DNA from: Anaerocaecibacter muris
Lineage (GTDB): Bacteria; Bacillota; Clostridia; Christensenellales; Pumilibacteraceae
Assembly: GCF_943192945.1 (NCBI RefSeq)
Contig: NZ_CALPCE010000003.1
Coordinates: 62,001-126,000 of the forward strand
Reading direction: 5' to 3'
DNA length: 64,000 nt
The notes below the pieces were generated by a model that worked only from the letters and a program-made list of their open reading frames with translations, ran no database searches and was not told where the DNA came from. This document shows, piece after piece, positions 61,647-64,000 of this stretch. The stretch's first letter is position 1; every line of letters begins with the position of its first letter. The position numbers and the translations under genes are program-made.

Positions 61647-62891
61647 TCAGCTTGTTTTAACGTCTATCCACATGCTGTCCAGTTCGGTACTCCACTTCTT
61701 GCCGAAATCGCGCATTACGGCGCAACGCGCCAGCACGTCGTCGGGCGGGAACAGCATATCTATATACATCTGTTTAAACCACTCGGGCTTGTCGTATAGC
61801 ACGCTTTCTTCGTCCGTGCCGTCGTCCTCCTCGAGCGCGGCTTTCGCGTCTGCCATAACTTCCGCGCTCGCCATAGATGCGCCCATATAATCGAAGTTGC
61901 GCATTGCAAAATCGTTTTCGTCGTCGTAGAGGTTAATAAACTTCAAAAACATATTTGCGGCATACTTGTTCCCCGCGTACTTGGGAATAATCCAGCCGTC
62001 CACCCATACGTTACTACCCTCTTTCGGCACTTCGTAATAAAAATGTTCGCCGCCGTCCTCTTGCATGATAAGACACGAATCGCACGACCAAAACAAGCCG
62101 AGTGTGCCTTGGGTCGTGCCCGCGAGCATGTCCGCTTTGCCCGAATCCACTTCGTACTTATACAGCAAACTTTTCTGCGCGATAAGCGCGTTTTGCGCGG
62201 CTTTAACCGCGGGCATGTCTATCGTGGAAAAGTACGAAATAAGTTCGGCTTGATACTGTTCGTTATAGTCTTTAAACCCGTCGGACAGCGAGGACAGTGT
62301 TTCGCGATTGTTGTAAATACGCGCAACCGAATATGCGTCGCGCACGCTGTCTTTCATGAGTATGTGTTTTTTGTATTTTTCCGACCACAATGCGCCCCAA
62401 GACGTCATGTCCTCGGATCCCGCGTCTATGTGGTTTGTGTCGTACATAATGCCGAACGTGCCCCAAACATAGGGAACAAAGTATTCGAGCTGTTCGTCGA
62501 ACGGCTTGACCATGTCGGCAAGCCCTTCGTACAAAAACCCTTCCGCTGTCATGTCGAAAACCGTTCTGTCCACTTTCTGCGCCAGCCCGCCTTTAATCAT
62601 GCGTTCTGCCATGTAGTCGGACGGGCAAACAAGGTCGTAATCGTTTTTAAGCACTTCGATACGCATAATCATATCTTCGTTGGTTTCAAACGTGTCGTAT
62701 TCGACGGTAATCGTCTTGCCCGTTTCGGCTTGATACCAGTCCTCGAAGTCGCCTATCAAGTCCTCGTCGATATAGTCGCCCCAGTTATAAATTTTAAGAA
62801 TTTCGTCGCGGGGCGCGCAACCCATAAACGTAGCGGCGGCGGAAGTTGCCATAACGCAAGCGAGCGCCGCGGATATTATTTTCTTTTTCAT
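61647..62891 (-). CDS. potD: Spermidine/putrescine-binding lipoprotein PotD
   Basis: 414 residues; start MKKKIISAAL behind GGGAGGAA. Lipobox FMGC. The family opening LKIYNWGDYIDEDLIGDFEDWY is clear, with YDTFETNEDMIMRI and YDLVCPSDYMAERM, and later WGTFGIMYD and GLFWSCDS. It delivers polyamines to PotBC. Last gene of the operon before a terminator; an extra acidic loop lies near residues 360-375. Confidence 0.93.
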   Translation of the reverse strand: MKKKIISAALACVMATSAAATFMGCAPRDEILKIYNWGDYIDEDLIGDFEDWYQAETGKTITVEYDTFETNEDMIMRIEVLKNDYDLVCPSDYMAERMIKGGLAQKVDRTVFDMTAEGFLYEGLADMVKPFDEQLEYFVPYVWGTFGIMYDTNHIDAGSEDMTSWGALWSEKYKKHILMKDSVRDAYSVARIYNNRETLSSLSDGFKDYNEQYQAELISYFSTIDMPAVKAAQNALIAQKSLLYKYEVDSGKADMLAGTTQGTLGLFWSCDSCLIMQEDGGEHFYYEVPKEGSNVWVDGWIIPKYAGNKYAANMFLKFINLYDDENDFAMRNFDYMGASMASAEVMADAKAALEEDDGTDEESVLYDKPEWFKQMYIDMLFPPDDVLARCAVMRDFGKKWSTELDSMWIDVKTS

Positions 62892-62909
62892 GGTAATTCC
62901 TCCCAACCG

Positions 62910-63713
62910 CTAACCGCTTATCTTCGCGACTTTCTTTTTGTGCCGCACGCTTACGACGTTGAGCGCGATAAGCACCGCAAGCACCGCCACGAACAGCACG
63001 GACGACAGCGCGCGGAGCGTCGGGTCTGCGCCGCGCTTGGCGAGCGCGTTATAAAGATATACGGGGATTGTTTCGACGCTGCCGTTTACAAACTTGGACA
63101 CTATAAAGTCGTCGAGCGACAGCGCAAACGCCATTACAAACCCGCTTATCATACCGGGGATAAGTTGCGGCACGACAACGGTAAACATGGAACGCATGGG
63201 CGACGCGCCGAGATCGAGCCCCGCTTCGTAAAGATTGGGGTTGAGCTGCGACAGACGCGGCGTGACCGACAGAATGACATACGGCACGGTTATCATGGTG
63301 TGCGCGATAATCAAGGTCGTCCAGCCGTAAGGCAAGCGCATTGCCAAAAAGAACATCATAAACGTAACGCCCGTAACGATTTCCGCGTTTTCCATCGTAA
63401 TGTTTGCGACGAAGTTAGCGGCGTTCTTTTTCCACCTGCGCATGTGGTAAATGCCGACCGCGGCGGTCGTGCCGAGCACGGTTGCAAGCGCGGCGGACAC
63501 AAACGCGAGAATAAACGAGTTTTTAAACGCGTTGAGCACGCTTTCGTTGGTAAACAAGTCGGCGTACAGTTCAAGCGAAAATCCGCTCCACACGCCGAGC
63601 GCCTTTGCGCCCGTAAACGAGTAAATAATAAGTATGAGTATGGGCACATACATGACGGCGAGCATTACGCCGACAAACGCCCAAATAAGACCGGTGCGAA
63701 CGTTTTTACTCAC
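62910..63713 (-). CDS. potC: Polyamine ABC permease PotC
   Basis: 267 residues, six helices, with the docking loop YEAGLDLGASPMRSMFTVVVPQLIPG. Its start overlaps potB by 4 nt and it ends 18 nt before potD. Order potB-potC-potD is standard; potA must lie further right, outside the window. Confidence 0.94.
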   Translation of the reverse strand: MSKNVRTGLIWAFVGVMLAVMYVPILILIIYSFTGAKALGVWSGFSLELYADLFTNESVLNAFKNSFILAFVSAALATVLGTTAAVGIYHMRRWKKNAANFVANITMENAEIVTGVTFMMFFLAMRLPYGWTTLIIAHTMITVPYVILSVTPRLSQLNPNLYEAGLDLGASPMRSMFTVVVPQLIPGMISGFVMAFALSLDDFIVSKFVNGSVETIPVYLYNALAKRGADPTLRALSSVLFVAVLAVLIALNVVSVRHKKKVAKISG

Positions 63714-64000
63714 AGTACGCCTCCCACTTCGGCATGTTGCCCCTTGGAAATCTTATTGGCAAGCAAAACTGTCAGCGCGATAAGCACGAGCAGAATAAAC
63801 GAATATGCCGAGCCTATGTTCCAGCCGCCGCTGTTGGCAAACCACTGATTGATTATGTTACCGAACATATACGTCGAAGTGTCGCCCAAAACGTCGGATA
63901 TGGCAAACGTCGAAACGGTGGGCATAAACACCATAAGCACGCCCGAAACAATGCCGGGCAGCGACAGCGGCAACCGCACTTTTATAAGCGTGGTCAGCGG
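63710..64000 (-). CDS. potB: Polyamine ABC permease PotB, partial
   Basis: The C-terminal 96 residues are visible; the gene continues beyond the right edge. It begins inside the docking loop (KVRLPLSLPGIVSG), then FMPTVSTFAISDVLGD, MFGNIINQWF and two final helices, as in PotB. Confidence 0.9.
   Translation of the reverse strand, partial: PLTTLIKVRLPLSLPGIVSGVLMVFMPTVSTFAISDVLGDTSTYMFGNIINQWFANSGGWNIGSAYSFILLVLIALTVLLANKISKGQHAEVGGVL

Noticed and set aside
1-64000. tRNA or rRNA genes
   Set aside because: No CCA-ended cloverleaf arms or rRNA signatures were recognised on either strand.

Overview
The window looks like a chromosome segment of an anaerobic, Gram-positive, spore-forming Clostridia-type bacterium, possibly a gut lineage near Christensenellales (the rank below Clostridia is a guess). 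The evidence is a Veg homologue next to a SipL-like SPOCS/LysM spore-morphogenesis protein, lipoprotein-type ABC binding proteins, AGGAGG ribosome sites, TTGACA/TATAAT promoters, and hydrogenase-regulator (TM1266) and amylomaltase genes. Host genes are GC-rich in third positions and almost all lie on the minus strand. Several carry long low-complexity Lys/Ala/Pro or acidic tails.

Layout: 1-1.1 kb, divergent PH-domain membrane protein (cut by the window edge) and XRE regulator sharing AGTAAT palindromes. 1.1-3.5 kb, uracil salvage (upp-uraA, ATGA overlap). 3.5-4.8 kb, a GH63/GH37-like glycosidase. 5.0-8.9 kb, an orphan OmpR-type regulator and a P-type ATPase. 8.9-11.2 kb, a TM1266-like regulator, a NMT1/SsuA-like binding protein and a permease with no ATPase beside them. 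11.2-16.9 kb, zinc-ribbon membrane protein, metallo-hydrolase plus acyl-CoA synthetase, DUF1624-type acetyltransferase, DUF3899 protein. 16.9-26.5 kb, an oligopeptide ABC operon (transcribed oppA-B-C-D-F) in which OppA, OppC, OppD and OppF are all strongly enlarged by inserted domains. 26.8-28.5 kb, an IS481-family transposase and a small plus-strand membrane-protein cassette.

28.7-47.3 kb is a podovirus-like prophage remnant read right to left: truncated giant virion protein, Com-like zinc ribbon, small basic protein, scaffold, decoration protein, major capsid, adaptor, tail protein, tail fibre, then a complete diversity-generating retroelement (DGR) and four downstream genes, three of them membrane proteins. 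The DGR consists of avd, a template repeat at 34160-34262, a reverse transcriptase, and a variable C-type-lectin-like protein with its variable repeat at 32200-32302. Template and variable repeats differ at 12 positions, all of them template adenines in the sense strand (12 of 25 adenines, 0 of 77 other bases). This is the most striking system in the window. No terminase, portal, integrase or replication gene is visible, and the giant gene is cut against the mnmG terminator.

47.5-64 kb is host again: mnmG, a small hypothetical gene, an HTH protein, sipL-like, veg, an acidic zinc-ribbon protein, malQ, a Xer-type recombinase, nagA, a membrane protein, a GH3 beta-glucosidase, a pfkB fragment broken by a nest of palindromic repeats, and a polyamine importer (potD, potC, partial potB). 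Together the host genes point to sugar and peptide scavenging, nucleobase and polyamine uptake, and cell-envelope functions.
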